Below are positions 1-6,654 of a stretch of DNA of 11,108 nucleotides, piece by piece. The stretch comes from an uncultured Actinomycetes bacterium. GTDB lineage: Bacteria; Actinomycetota; Acidimicrobiia; Acidimicrobiales; RAAP-2. The notes beneath the pieces were generated by a model. That model worked only from the letters and a program-made list of their open reading frames with translations, was not told the DNA's origin and did not search any database. The stretch is taken from positions 1 to 11,108 of the forward strand of contig CAINVQ010000123.1 of NCBI GenBank assembly GCA_903854175.1, written 5' to 3'. Positions within the stretch are counted from its first letter, which is position 1. Each line of letters begins with the position of its first letter. The position numbers were made by a program, and so were the translations under genes.

Positions 1-1002
1 GCATTCCCATTTAGAGAAGAAGACGTCGCGGGTGTTGGTATGCCACGTATTGGAGACGGAATCATCTTGGTTGACGGCGAAGGTCGCTTAGAGTTCGCAA
101 CACCTAATGCCACGAATGCGCTACACCGACTCGGTGTGTATGCATCAGTGGAAGGTCGCACCCTTCGTGAACTTGGCCTAAAGGCGAAAGCTCTTGAGCG
201 CTCGCTCGAACACGCAATTCCTGCACTAGAAGAAATTGACCGTGGTCACGACATTGCAATTGTGTTGCACAGCATTCCACTGCTCGATCACGGGACCGTA
301 ACTGGCGTGATGACGCTGGTTCGAGATGTATCAGATCTTCGCCAACTTAACCGTGTGGTGCTTAATAAAGAAGCAGCGGTACGAGAAGTCCACCACCGTG
401 TGAAAAACAACCTGCAGACTATTTCTTCACTTCTTCGCCTCCAGGCTCGTCGCACCGAAAGTGACGAGACAAGAGTTGCTCTTCACGAAGCAGAGCGTCG
501 CGTTCGCTCAATCGCTGTGGTGCACGAAGTACTTTCACGTGAACCAGGCGAAGAAGTGGTCTTTGACGAAATTGTTCGCTCAATTGTTTTGCTGGTCGAA
601 GACACCGCCCTCGCGTTCCACCCAGTCGAAATTGTCGTCAACGGTGAACTTGGAACTCTCCCCACTGACCTCGCAACACCACTCGCAGTGGCACTTGCAG
701 AGTTACTCACCAATGCTGTGGAGCACGCGTTCACTGAATTTGGTCCTAATGAGGACGTTTCAGGCATTGTGACACTGCACCTATTTATTGACGGTGCGAA
801 CGCGGTTGCTGAAATTCGTGATAATGGTCGAGGACTCGGAGCCGATTTCACTTTGGATGTGCCAACGAGTCTGGGGCTCTCAATTGTGCGTGACTTAGTG
901 CGTGCACAACTACATGGTTCAATAGAGATGACGTCAGTTCCCCAAGATCAGGGTGGTGGAACGTTCGTTCGAGTTACGGTCCCTACGACCGAGCGAGATT
1001 AA
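1..1002 (+). CDS. pdtaS: PdtaS-type sensor histidine kinase (5' end outside window)
   Basis: Cytoplasmic histidine kinase of the HisKA_2 type. The family (M. tuberculosis PdtaS) phosphorylates PdtaR, an ANTAR response regulator that acts on RNA. The frame is open to base 1 and 333 residues are visible, so the start and the expected N-terminal GAF domain lie outside. Numbering from the Met at 40: a PAS domain covers about 1-100 (begins RIGDGIILVD). The dimerisation/phosphoacceptor helix carries EVHHRVKNNLQ, with His118/119 encoded at 391-396. The HATPase domain has an N-box AELLTNAVEHAF (Asn225), a G1 box DNGRGLG at 261-267 and SLGLSIV at 277-283. All catalytic elements look intact and no membrane segment is visible. 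The stop TAA (1000-1002) interlocks with the stop of the convergent whiB gene. The M. tuberculosis orthologue is also convergent with whiB1. Its partner pdtaR is not in the window. The assignment is strong; the signal sensed cannot be read from sequence. Confidence 0.9.
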   Translation, partial: AFPFREEDVAGVGMPRIGDGIILVDGEGRLEFATPNATNALHRLGVYASVEGRTLRELGLKAKALERSLEHAIPALEEIDRGHDIAIVLHSIPLLDHGTVTGVMTLVRDVSDLRQLNRVVLNKEAAVREVHHRVKNNLQTISSLLRLQARRTESDETRVALHEAERRVRSIAVVHEVLSREPGEEVVFDEIVRSIVLLVEDTALAFHPVEIVVNGELGTLPTDLATPLAVALAELLTNAVEHAFTEFGPNEDVSGIVTLHLFIDGANAVAEIRDNGRGLGADFTLDVPTSLGLSIVRDLVRAQLHGSIEMTSVPQDQGGGTFVRVTVPTTERD

Positions 1003-1295
1003 GCCTGAGCTTGACGACGGCGAGCGGCGAGCCACTGCTTGCGAAGCTTGCGGCGCTCGTCTTCAGTAGTTCCGCCCCAAACACCAGATTCCTGGTTGGT
1101 GGCTAGAGCAAACTCAAGGCAGGCCTTCTGAGCATCACAGTTGTCACAAACGCGCTTGGCGGACTCAATTTGGTCCGTAGCCATGCCAGTTGTGCCAACA
1201 GGGAAGAACAACTCAGGTTCAGTGTCACGGCATGCAGCATCACTGCGCCAGTCAGCGTCATCCCAGGCGTGTGTGCGGTTCCAGATCAACGACAT
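999..1295 (-). CDS. whiB1: WhiB1-like iron-sulfur transcription factor
   Basis: Wbl-family regulator of 98 residues, which normally binds an oxygen- and nitric-oxide-sensitive [4Fe-4S] cluster and the primary sigma factor. The four cluster cysteines are Cys22, Cys50, Cys53 and Cys59 (C-x27-C-x2-C-x5-C). They are followed by the family turn GVWGG at 71-75, then a basic Arg/Lys-rich tail for DNA contact. The stretches CRDTEPELFFPVG and SGVWGGTTEDERR resemble WhiB1 more than WhiB2, 3 or 7 (comparison from memory). The ATG at 1293-1295 is preceded by a good Shine-Dalgarno, AAAGGA. A sigma70-like promoter lies about 70-100 bp upstream. The stop TAA (999-1001) overlaps the pdtaS stop. A close WhiB paralogue cannot be excluded, but the pdtaS neighbour supports WhiB1. 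Confidence 0.9.
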   Translation of the reverse strand: MSLIWNRTHAWDDADWRSDAACRDTEPELFFPVGTTGMATDQIESAKRVCDNCDAQKACLEFALATNQESGVWGGTTEDERRKLRKQWLAARRRQAQA

Positions 1296-1301
1296 GAGTA
1301 A

Positions 1302-1307
1302 TCCTTT
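1302..1307 (-). promoter_or_regulatory. Ribosome binding site of whiB1
   Basis: On the minus strand AAAGGA lies 6 nt before the ATG at 1295. It is one of only two clear Shine-Dalgarno sequences in the window and fixes the whiB1 start. Confidence 0.65.
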
Positions 1308-1361
1308 GTTTTGCTTGAATTGCTTGGCTTTATTGCAAAGTGCTCAAGCGAAGGGATTTAA

Positions 1362-1390
1362 ATTTTACTTACCCCAGGGCCTAAAAACAA
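1362..1390 (-). promoter_or_regulatory. Candidate sigma70-type promoter of whiB1
   Basis: Minus strand: -35 TTGTTT (1385-1390), a 17-nt spacer, then -10 TAAAAT (1362-1367). A start near 1355 would give a 5' leader of about 60 nt, consistent with the Shine-Dalgarno seen. The promoter is flanked by ACCCC/GGGGT inverted elements at 1371-1375, 1391-1395 and 1419-1423, two of which touch it. They could be operator half-sites; that is inference. Confidence 0.4.
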
Positions 1391-1425
1391 GGGGTGATTT
1401 GAATATTTATTCGTACGTACCCCTT
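1389..1425. repeat. Inverted repeat in the whiB1 / GDPD divergent intergenic region
   Basis: AAGGGGT (1389-1395) and ACCCCTT (1419-1425) are perfect 7-bp inverted arms around a 23-nt AT-rich centre that contains the palindrome GTACGTAC (1413-1420, partly overlapping the right arm). A third ACCCC copy lies at 1371-1375 inside the whiB1 promoter spacer. The 151-bp region 1296-1446 is AT-rich and separates two divergent genes. The arms could be regulator half-sites or chance; there is no T tract and it is not a typical terminator. Confidence 0.35.
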
Positions 1426-1446
1426 TTAACCTGGCAAACTCTTTTA

Positions 1447-2124
1447 ATGCCTGAGATTTTCGCCCACCGTGGCCTTCATGTAACTGAGCGTGAAAACACA
1501 ATTAGTGCTTTTCAGGCGGCCGTGGCTCTAGGGGTTGACGGCGTCGAGCTCGATGTTCGCAGAACTCGTGACGGCGTTCTTGTCGTGCACCACGATCCCC
1601 ACATTGAAGAGCTGATCATTGCAAACGCCCTCGCGAGCGAGCTCCCTTCGTACGTTCCAACGCTGCAAGACGTAATGAGTGTTTGCACCGAGATCACGGT
1701 AAATGTTGAAATTAAGAACATCCCATCTGAACCGGGTTACGACGCATCGGGTGATTTTGCTCGAAGTGTCCTTAACTGCCTACACGAGAACAACTGGGAA
1801 TCTAGCGTCGTCATCTCGAGCTTCGATAAGGCCACGTGCGCAGTGGTTCGCTCATTTGACTCAATGATGGGCATTGGTTGGCTACTTTGGAAAGAAGAGC
1901 TTGAAGATGCTATTACTCAGTCTCACGTGCTTGGCTTTAATGCCATTAACCCTCACTTCACAAAAGTGAACGCTTCGGTGATGGCCAAGGCCAAGGAATT
2001 AGGAATAAAAGTGAATACTTGGACCGTGAACACACCAGATGACATTTCTGCAATGGCAGCACTCGGCGTTGACACGATAATTACTGATGATCCGAAAACT
2101 GCATTGGCTCTGACCAGGAAATAG
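1447..2124 (+). CDS. Glycerophosphodiester phosphodiesterase (GDPD family)
   Basis: A TIM-barrel GDPD of 225 residues that hydrolyses glycerophosphodiesters to glycerol 3-phosphate and an alcohol, in phospholipid turnover or phosphate salvage. Motifs: AHRG with catalytic His7, followed by EN (16-17); VELDVRRTRDG with metal ligands Glu34 and Asp36; HHD with catalytic His49; VEIKN with Glu88; C-terminal NTWTVN (190-195) and GVDTIITDDP (207-216). There is no signal peptide, so it is probably cytoplasmic. I chose the ATG at 1447 because it puts HRG at residue 7, as in the family. The frame stays open upstream across the intergenic region and into antisense of whiB1, but that part has no family similarity. 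No clear Shine-Dalgarno precedes the start. The gene ends 42 nt before etfB, which appears to have its own promoter. True substrate is unknown. Confidence 0.88.
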   Translation: MPEIFAHRGLHVTERENTISAFQAAVALGVDGVELDVRRTRDGVLVVHHDPHIEELIIANALASELPSYVPTLQDVMSVCTEITVNVEIKNIPSEPGYDASGDFARSVLNCLHENNWESSVVISSFDKATCAVVRSFDSMMGIGWLLWKEELEDAITQSHVLGFNAINPHFTKVNASVMAKAKELGIKVNTWTVNTPDDISAMAALGVDTIITDDPKTALALTRK

Positions 2125-2153
2125 GCCAATGTTTGTTGCTCGCAAGTAGGTAC

Positions 2154-2159
2154 TAGATT
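2154..2159 (+). promoter_or_regulatory. Candidate leaderless -10 element of etfB
   Basis: TAGATT matches the actinobacterial -10 consensus TANNNT and lies 7 nt before the etfB ATG at 2167, so transcription would start at or next to the A of ATG. No Shine-Dalgarno is present at a usable distance. No convincing -35 is visible, which is common for actinobacterial promoters. Confidence 0.45.
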
Positions 2160-2166
2160 ATTCCCT

Positions 2167-2940
2167 ATGAATATTGTCGTTTGCGTAAAACAGATTCCAG
2201 ATCCGGCAGCGCCGCAATCCTTTGATGGATCGCACAACCTGGACCGTTCTGGAAAGTTAATTCTCGATGAGGCCGACACCTACGGTGTTGAAATGGCACT
2301 TCAACTAGTTGATAAAGCTGGTAGCGGTGAAGTGACTGTTGTCTCAATGGGTTCGGCCGCTGATCTTGCTGGAGTGCGTAACGCACTTGCGATGGGAGCC
2401 GCAAAGGCAATCATGGTGAGCGACGACTCACTTCGTGGAACCGATGCACTCGGAACTGCGAAAGTTCTCGCCGAAGCAATCAAGCGAGTAAACCCAGACC
2501 TCGTACTTTGTGCCACTGAATCTTCAGATGGTTACACCGGAACTACTCCAGTACAGATTGCAGAGCTTCTTGGCCTTCCTTCAATCACAGTCGCAAAGTC
2601 AGTAACTGTTGACGGATCAGCTGTGAAGATTGACCGACAGACTGAAGCTGGTTACGACGAAGTCACCTCACCACTCCCATGTGTTGTAACGGTGACTGCT
2701 GGTGTTGTTGAGCCACGTTACGCATCGTTCAAGGGCATCATGGCTGCAAAGTCAAAGCCAGTTGAGATTCTCAGCATTGGCGACCTCGGACTTGCTGCAG
2801 TAACTGGCCCAGCCGGTGCTCGTCAGCAAATCACATCAGTAGTTGCTGCTGAATCTCGCGCAGCTGGTGAGAAGCACGTTGACGAAGGTAATGCTGCTCA
2901 AGAAATCATTACGTTCCTCGAATCAATCAAGGTCTTGTAG
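2167..2940 (+). CDS. etfB: Electron transfer flavoprotein beta subunit
   Basis: Small subunit of the cytoplasmic ETF heterodimer. It binds AMP structurally and docks dehydrogenases, so that electrons from acyl-CoA and related dehydrogenases reach the FAD in EtfA and then ETF:quinone oxidoreductase. The 257 residues match family length. It opens MNIVVCVKQIPDP, and DEADTYGVEMAL (34-45) is the usual beta-subunit block. CATESSDGYTGTTP (115-128) corresponds to the nucleotide-binding loop. PRYASFKGIMAAKSKP (183-198) is the conserved ETF-beta signature. etfA follows after 9 nt, so the two are co-transcribed. No dehydrogenase or quinone oxidoreductase gene is in the window, so the electron donors are unknown. 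Confidence 0.95.
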   Translation: MNIVVCVKQIPDPAAPQSFDGSHNLDRSGKLILDEADTYGVEMALQLVDKAGSGEVTVVSMGSAADLAGVRNALAMGAAKAIMVSDDSLRGTDALGTAKVLAEAIKRVNPDLVLCATESSDGYTGTTPVQIAELLGLPSITVAKSVTVDGSAVKIDRQTEAGYDEVTSPLPCVVTVTAGVVEPRYASFKGIMAAKSKPVEILSIGDLGLAAVTGPAGARQQITSVVAAESRAAGEKHVDEGNAAQEIITFLESIKVL

Positions 2941-2944
2941 GAGA
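2939..2944 (+). promoter_or_regulatory. Ribosome binding site of etfA
   Basis: AGGAGA overlaps the etfB stop codon and lies 5 nt before the etfA ATG. It is a strong Shine-Dalgarno for an internal operon gene, in contrast to the Shine-Dalgarno-poor first genes of this window. Confidence 0.75.
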
Positions 2945-2949
2945 ACATC

Positions 2950-3918
2950 ATGGCTATTTCAAATATTTGGGTAGTAGTTGAACCAGGAAAGTCTGGACTC
3001 ACAACAACATCACTCGAACTCCTATCGCACGCACGTACATTTGGCGCCACTGTGTCAGCTGTTACTTGGGGTGACAATGGTGCTTCATTCGCAGCGCAGG
3101 CTGGCGAATACGGTGCAACAACATTGTTCGACGTTGGTTCACTTGGTGGAGCGCTTCCGGGCGTTCCGGTTGCATCTGCAATTGCAGCTCTCGTTGCCAG
3201 CCAAGGCGCACCAGACGCTGTACTTATTCCAACGAGCTACGACGGTCGCGACATTGCGGGACGTCTTTCAGCTCGCCTTGACCGCCCAGTTCTTACGAAC
3301 GTAACTGGTCTAAGCGATGATGGTGGATTCGTAACAGAGCACCCAGCATTCGGTGGAACACAGATTGTTAAGGCAAAGTTCACCGGCGAAGGCCCTGGAA
3401 TCATTGTTGTTCGCGCTAAGTCATTCGCAGCTGAGTCTGCTGGTGGCGCAGCTGCAAACGTAGTGAGTGCACCTGCAGGTGACACTGGAGCAACTGGTGC
3501 AGCAAAGATCACTACTTCACACGTTGAAGAGCGCACAGGTCCACAGCTTGAAGAAGCATCCATTGTTGTTTCTGGTGGTCGCGGGCTCGGTGAAGCTGCA
3601 AACTATGTACTCATTGCAGACACCGCGAAGCTTCTCAATGGAGCTGCTGGAGCGAGCCGTGCAATTGTTGACGCCGGCTGGGTTCCTTACTCAGCTCAGG
3701 TTGGACAGACCGGTAAGACCGTGAAGCCAACTGTGTACATTGCGTGTGGAATTTCAGGCGCAACTCAGCACATGGTGGGCATGAAGGGTTCTAAGAACAT
3801 TGTTGCTATCAACAAGGACCCAGAAGCTCCTATCTTCCAGATGGCAGATTTTGGAATTGTTGGTGACGTTCTCAAGGTTCTTCCAGAACTCATCGCAGCG
3901 CTAAAAGCACGCGGCTAA
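2950..3918 (+). CDS. etfA: Electron transfer flavoprotein alpha subunit
   Basis: FAD-carrying subunit of ETF, 322 residues, normal family length. The N-terminal alpha/beta domain (about 1-180) begins [15 protein letters not shown] low-complexity Ala/Gly/Thr linker at about 164-186 leads to the C-terminal FAD-binding domain. That domain contains VSGGRGLG (207-214), SRA (236-238), GQTGKTV (252-258), CGISGATQH (266-274) and [11 protein letters not shown] (286-296), the classical FAD and AMP-ribose contacts. All are intact, so the protein should be functional. The arrangement is the usual one for bacterial respiratory ETF, not the bifurcating FixAB type, although sequence alone does not settle that. 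It is co-transcribed with etfB, and the transcript ends at the terminator just downstream. Confidence 0.95.
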   Translation: MAISNIWVVVEPGKSGLTTTSLELLSHARTFGATVSAVTWGDNGASFAAQAGEYGATTLFDVGSLGGALPGVPVASAIAALVASQGAPDAVLIPTSYDGRDIAGRLSARLDRPVLTNVTGLSDDGGFVTEHPAFGGTQIVKAKFTGEGPGIIVVRAKSFAAESAGGAAANVVSAPAGDTGATGAAKITTSHVEERTGPQLEEASIVVSGGRGLGEAANYVLIADTAKLLNGAAGASRAIVDAGWVPYSAQVGQTGKTVKPTVYIACGISGATQHMVGMKGSKNIVAINKDPEAPIFQMADFGIVGDVLKVLPELIAALKARG

Positions 3919-3933
3919 GTCACTTTTTCAATG

Positions 3934-3963
3934 AATCCCCGGCCTTTTGGCCGGGGATTTTTT
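3934..3963 (+). terminator. Intrinsic terminator of the etfBA operon
   Basis: A perfect 11-bp stem, AATCCCCGGCC (3934-3944) with GGCCGGGGATT (3949-3959), has a TTTT loop and runs into six T residues (3958-3963). It begins 16 nt after the etfA stop. It is the only canonical Rho-independent terminator I find in the window. Confidence 0.93.
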
Positions 3964-4013
3964 GCGTAAAGACGTATTTTTAGCGCTTTATTCTTTAGGC
4001 TGTTGTAACACTT

Positions 4014-5465
4014 ATGAGCGGCTCTCTCCTTCACTCAAACTCACGACGGTGGTGGGTACTTGCTGTAATGAGCGTTACAAGCTTGATGATTTCTCTCGAT
4101 GCAACAGTCATAAATATTGCTCTGCCGAGAGCACAAGCTGATCTGCACTTCTCTTCAGCTAACCGTCAATGGTTGATTACCGCTTATGCACTCGCTTTTG
4201 GTTCATTGTTATTGCTTGGTGGACGACTGGGTGACCACTGGGGTCGCAAAAAAGCTCTCTACCTAGGACTCATTGGATTTGCTGCTGCCTCTGCTGTTGG
4301 AGGAGCCGCGAATAGTTTTAACGTCCTCGTCACTGCACGTGCGGCTCAGGGAGTTTTCGGTGCACTACTTGCACCAGCAGCGCTTGCATCAGTGATGTCC
4401 GCATTCACCAACCCAAAAGAGCGTGCTAAGGCATTCGCCATCTTTAGTGCGATCAGCGCATCAGGTGCGGCGATCGGACTTTTACTTGGTGGAGCGCTCA
4501 CTGAATGGCAGTCGTGGCGTTGGTGCCTAATCATCAATCTGTTCTTTGCTGCGATTGGCATTATTGGCGTGGCCCTCTACGTTGAAGGCTCAAAGAGAGA
4601 AAATAACGAACGGCTTGACTACCTCGGCACACTGCTTGGAAGTGCAGGGCTATTTTTCGTGGTCTTCGGGCTTGGCCACGCGGTAACAACAAGTTGGAGC
4701 AATAGCGCAACGTGGGGAAGTCTTGTTCTCGGTCTCGCACTTCTAGCCATATTCATTTTCTGGCAAGAGAAGGCCAAGAACCCACTGCTGCCACTTCGAA
4801 TTTTGACGAGCAGGACTCGTGGTGGATCAGCAACTGCAATATTCATCACCAGTGTTGGAGTTTTTGGAGTATTCCTTTTTCTTTCGTATTACCTCGAAGG
4901 CACTCTTCACTACTCACCACTTCGAACTGGTTTCGCATTCATGCCACTGGTTATTGCAATCCTTATTTCATCTGCCCTCGCGAGTGCACGACTACTACCA
5001 ATGATTGGCCCTCGGCCATTGGTTCCAAGCGGCATGCTGCTCTCGATGCTCGGAATGATCCTCTTTACGAAACTTACTGCTGAACCCGACTACCTCGGAC
5101 ACGTACTCCCAGGGCTGATTGTCACTGGACTCGGACTTGGAATGATCTTTGCACCCGCAACGGCAAGTGCAACAGCAGGTGTTGAAGACAAAGATGCTGG
5201 CGCCTCTTCGGCATTTTTGAATACTCTTCAGCAAATCGGTGGCTCAGTTGGTACCGCACTCTTAAACACAATTGCGGTTTCAGTCACACTTCGTGCAGCA
5301 GAAACAGTTAAAAACCCTGCAGAAATTGTTCAGGCCACATTGCACGGTTACGCCGTTGCATTCTGGTGGAGTGCAGGGTTCTTTGGTGTCGGTGCACTAC
5401 TTGTATTAATTATTCTTGATTCAGGCGTTCCTGAATTTGAAGAAGAGAACGTTTCGCTGTACTAA
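4014..5465 (+). CDS. DHA2-family MFS drug/solute exporter (14 TM)
   Basis: Inner-membrane proton antiporter of the EmrB/QacA (DHA2) type, 483 residues with about 14 hydrophobic segments. Motif D1 is LDATVINIALP (28-38). Motif A is GGRLGDHWGRKK (69-80). The antiporter motif C region runs from SGAAIGLLLGGALTE into SWRW (150-170). The late DHA2 block DAGASSAFLNTLQQIGG lies at 394-410. Substrate cannot be predicted; such proteins export drugs, dyes or metabolites. No TetR or MarR regulator is adjacent. The ATG at 4014 has no Shine-Dalgarno. A possible -10, TAGGCT (3996-4001), would give a very short leader. The upstream etf terminator isolates it as a single-gene unit. Its stop TAA (5463-5465) interlocks with that of the opposing SCO1664-family gene. 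Confidence 0.9.
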   Translation: MSGSLLHSNSRRWWVLAVMSVTSLMISLDATVINIALPRAQADLHFSSANRQWLITAYALAFGSLLLLGGRLGDHWGRKKALYLGLIGFAAASAVGGAANSFNVLVTARAAQGVFGALLAPAALASVMSAFTNPKERAKAFAIFSAISASGAAIGLLLGGALTEWQSWRWCLIINLFFAAIGIIGVALYVEGSKRENNERLDYLGTLLGSAGLFFVVFGLGHAVTTSWSNSATWGSLVLGLALLAIFIFWQEKAKNPLLPLRILTSRTRGGSATAIFITSVGVFGVFLFLSYYLEGTLHYSPLRTGFAFMPLVIAILISSALASARLLPMIGPRPLVPSGMLLSMLGMILFTKLTAEPDYLGHVLPGLIVTGLGLGMIFAPATASATAGVEDKDAGASSAFLNTLQQIGGSVGTALLNTIAVSVTLRAAETVKNPAEIVQATLHGYAVAFWWSAGFFGVGALLVLIILDSGVPEFEEENVSLY

Positions 5466-6169
5466 ATAAGCGGCCACGGATATGGTGGCCAGTCACTGTC
5501 TTCATCGGGTAGCGGAAACTCAGCAAAAGTGACTAAGTCTTGAGCTCTCACTTGAGCAAACGCCAGCTCACTTGGTGAAAGATAGAGACCTAATTCGCCA
5601 GTCTTTCCATTAGCAAATTCATTTATTGCAGCTAAAACTGACTCAGGGACGGGTTCTCCGGCGTAGTCCCAAAGGACAGTGCGGAGTTTGTCCTCTTCGT
5701 GGAACGTAAGACCATTGTCAATGGCCCAACACCTTGTCCCGTCATAGATAACGTGACCAGCTTTTCTATCTGCGTTGTTAGCAACGACGTCTAGTGCGCA
5801 GAGTCGGTGAAAATAGTCATTGAACTGGGACATCTCTCGAAGAGTGAAGTAGTGGTCTTCTAAGTTGTCATCAACCCAGTACTGCAGTGAACCAATCCCG
5901 AAGGGTAAATCTTCACGAGCAACGGTAAGTGGCACAGTGTCAAAGCCAAGAATCTGGTCGAGCTCGTAGGTCGCAACTTCACGTCGCCAGAGGCCATCGG
6001 GAAAGTCCCACAGAGGTCGCTCACCAGCTTCAGCTTTGTAACACGCCTGCGCAGTAAGTCCATCAAGAGTGATTGTTACGAGTAGTGCCTGGTTCGATGA
6101 TCCAGAGACACGCCCTTCAACTTCAACTGCTCCTTTAGTGAGAAGAGTTCGTTGTTGTTCGAGGTCCAT
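5462..6169 (-). CDS. SCO1664-family kinase-like protein
   Basis: Member of the actinobacterial SCO1664 family (TIGR03843, from memory), distantly similar to phosphatidylinositol 3/4-kinases; biochemical function unknown. In its 235 residues the kinase-like landmarks are ACYKAEAGERPLWDFPDG, with a likely ATP-binding Lys45; WRREVATYEL (61-70); the catalytic-loop-like DVVANNADRKAGHV (127-140, Asp127, Asn132, Asp134); and AIDNGLTF with Asp151 as probable metal ligand. The C-terminus is proline- and tryptophan-rich (PPYPWPLI). The soluble protein has no signal peptide. It starts 2 nt after the DUF3090 stop, so it is translationally coupled and last in the operon. The stop TAG (5462-5464) interlocks with the MFS stop. 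Family identity is firm; kinase activity is inference from conserved residues. Confidence 0.85.
   Translation of the reverse strand: MDLEQQRTLLTKGAVEVEGRVSGSSNQALLVTITLDGLTAQACYKAEAGERPLWDFPDGLWRREVATYELDQILGFDTVPLTVAREDLPFGIGSLQYWVDDNLEDHYFTLREMSQFNDYFHRLCALDVVANNADRKAGHVIYDGTRCWAIDNGLTFHEEDKLRTVLWDYAGEPVPESVLAAINEFANGKTGELGLYLSPSELAFAQVRAQDLVTFAEFPLPDEDSDWPPYPWPLI
5472..5490. other. GC-rich hairpin at the MFS / SCO1664 convergent junction
   Basis: GGCCAC (5472-5477) and GTGGCC (5485-5490) form a 6-bp stem with a 7-nt loop, starting 7 nt after the MFS stop and inside the SCO1664 C-terminal codons. No T tract follows on the plus strand. It could serve as a non-canonical terminator for the MFS transcript, or simply reflect Trp/Pro codons. 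Confidence 0.25.
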
Positions 6170-6171
6170 GG

Positions 6172-6654
6172 TTACTTAATTGGTGGGCGGTGACCATTGG
6201 TGCGTGGACAGTCGTGACCCTTGGGGTCAAGCGGTCCTTCACAGAGTGGGCAAGGAGGTCGTCCAGCTTCCACAAGAAGCCTGATTGCGATCGCGAGTCC
6301 ACCGGCCCACTCCTTTGAAAGAGTGAGCTCCAAGTCATCTTCATCGTCCATTGATTCAAACGTGACTTCGATGTACTGCTCGTCTTCATCAACGGCAATA
6401 GAAATATCTCCAACAGCGAAGTCAACTTCGTATTCCGGCTCAAGTGTGAAGTCATCTGGGAGATGTCCAGGTCCACGTGCAAAATCATTAAGCACTTGAC
6501 CAAGCCATTCAGCGAGTGCGGCGAGTTGCATTTTCTCGCACTTGAGAATGACCAGTCTGCGACCTTGGCGTGCTTGCAAGAGAAATAGTCGATTACCAAC
6601 TTCACCGCGTACGCCAACCATTACTTTGTCTGGTGCATCAAAGATGTAGTTCAT
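6172..6654 (-). CDS. DUF3090 family protein, unknown function
   Basis: Conserved actinobacterial protein (DUF3090; TIGR03847 from memory), 160 residues, soluble, with no known activity. The N-terminal part is a mixed alpha/beta domain (MNYIFDAPDKVMVGVRGEVG at 1-20). The middle is strongly acidic (83-110). The C-terminus has a likely zinc knuckle, GRPPCPLCEGPLDPKGHDCP, with Cys135, Cys138, His147 and Cys149 as candidate ligands. The whole C-terminal block is characteristic of the family. It overlaps the phosphomutase gene by an ATGA (6651-6654) and is followed after 2 nt by the SCO1664-family gene, giving a tightly coupled three-gene set. The metal-binding role is inference. Confidence 0.88.
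   Translation of the reverse strand: MNYIFDAPDKVMVGVRGEVGNRLFLLQARQGRRLVILKCEKMQLAALAEWLGQVLNDFARGPGHLPDDFTLEPEYEVDFAVGDISIAVDEDEQYIEVTFESMDDEDDLELTLSKEWAGGLAIAIRLLVEAGRPPCPLCEGPLDPKGHDCPRTNGHRPPIK

Noticed and set aside
483..851. Long open frame of 122 codons antisense to pdtaS.
   Set aside because: It lies opposite an intact kinase with all its motifs. Its Ser/Thr/Arg-rich composition is typical of an antisense shadow, with no recognisable domain.
1001..1012. AAGC-CTGA-GCTT mini hairpin at the pdtaS/whiB1 junction as a terminator.
   Set aside because: The stem is only 4 bp with no T tract, too weak to call.
1141..1446. Upstream extension of the GDPD reading frame, including an ATG at 1294 that shares its bases with the whiB1 start.
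   Set aside because: It covers antisense of whiB1 and the AT-rich promoter region and shows no domain similarity. The ATG at 1447 places the HRG motif correctly.
6135..6617. Open frame of 160 codons, same strand as DUF3090 but another frame.
   Set aside because: The overlapping DUF3090 frame has clear family motifs and coupled start and stop codons; this one has none.
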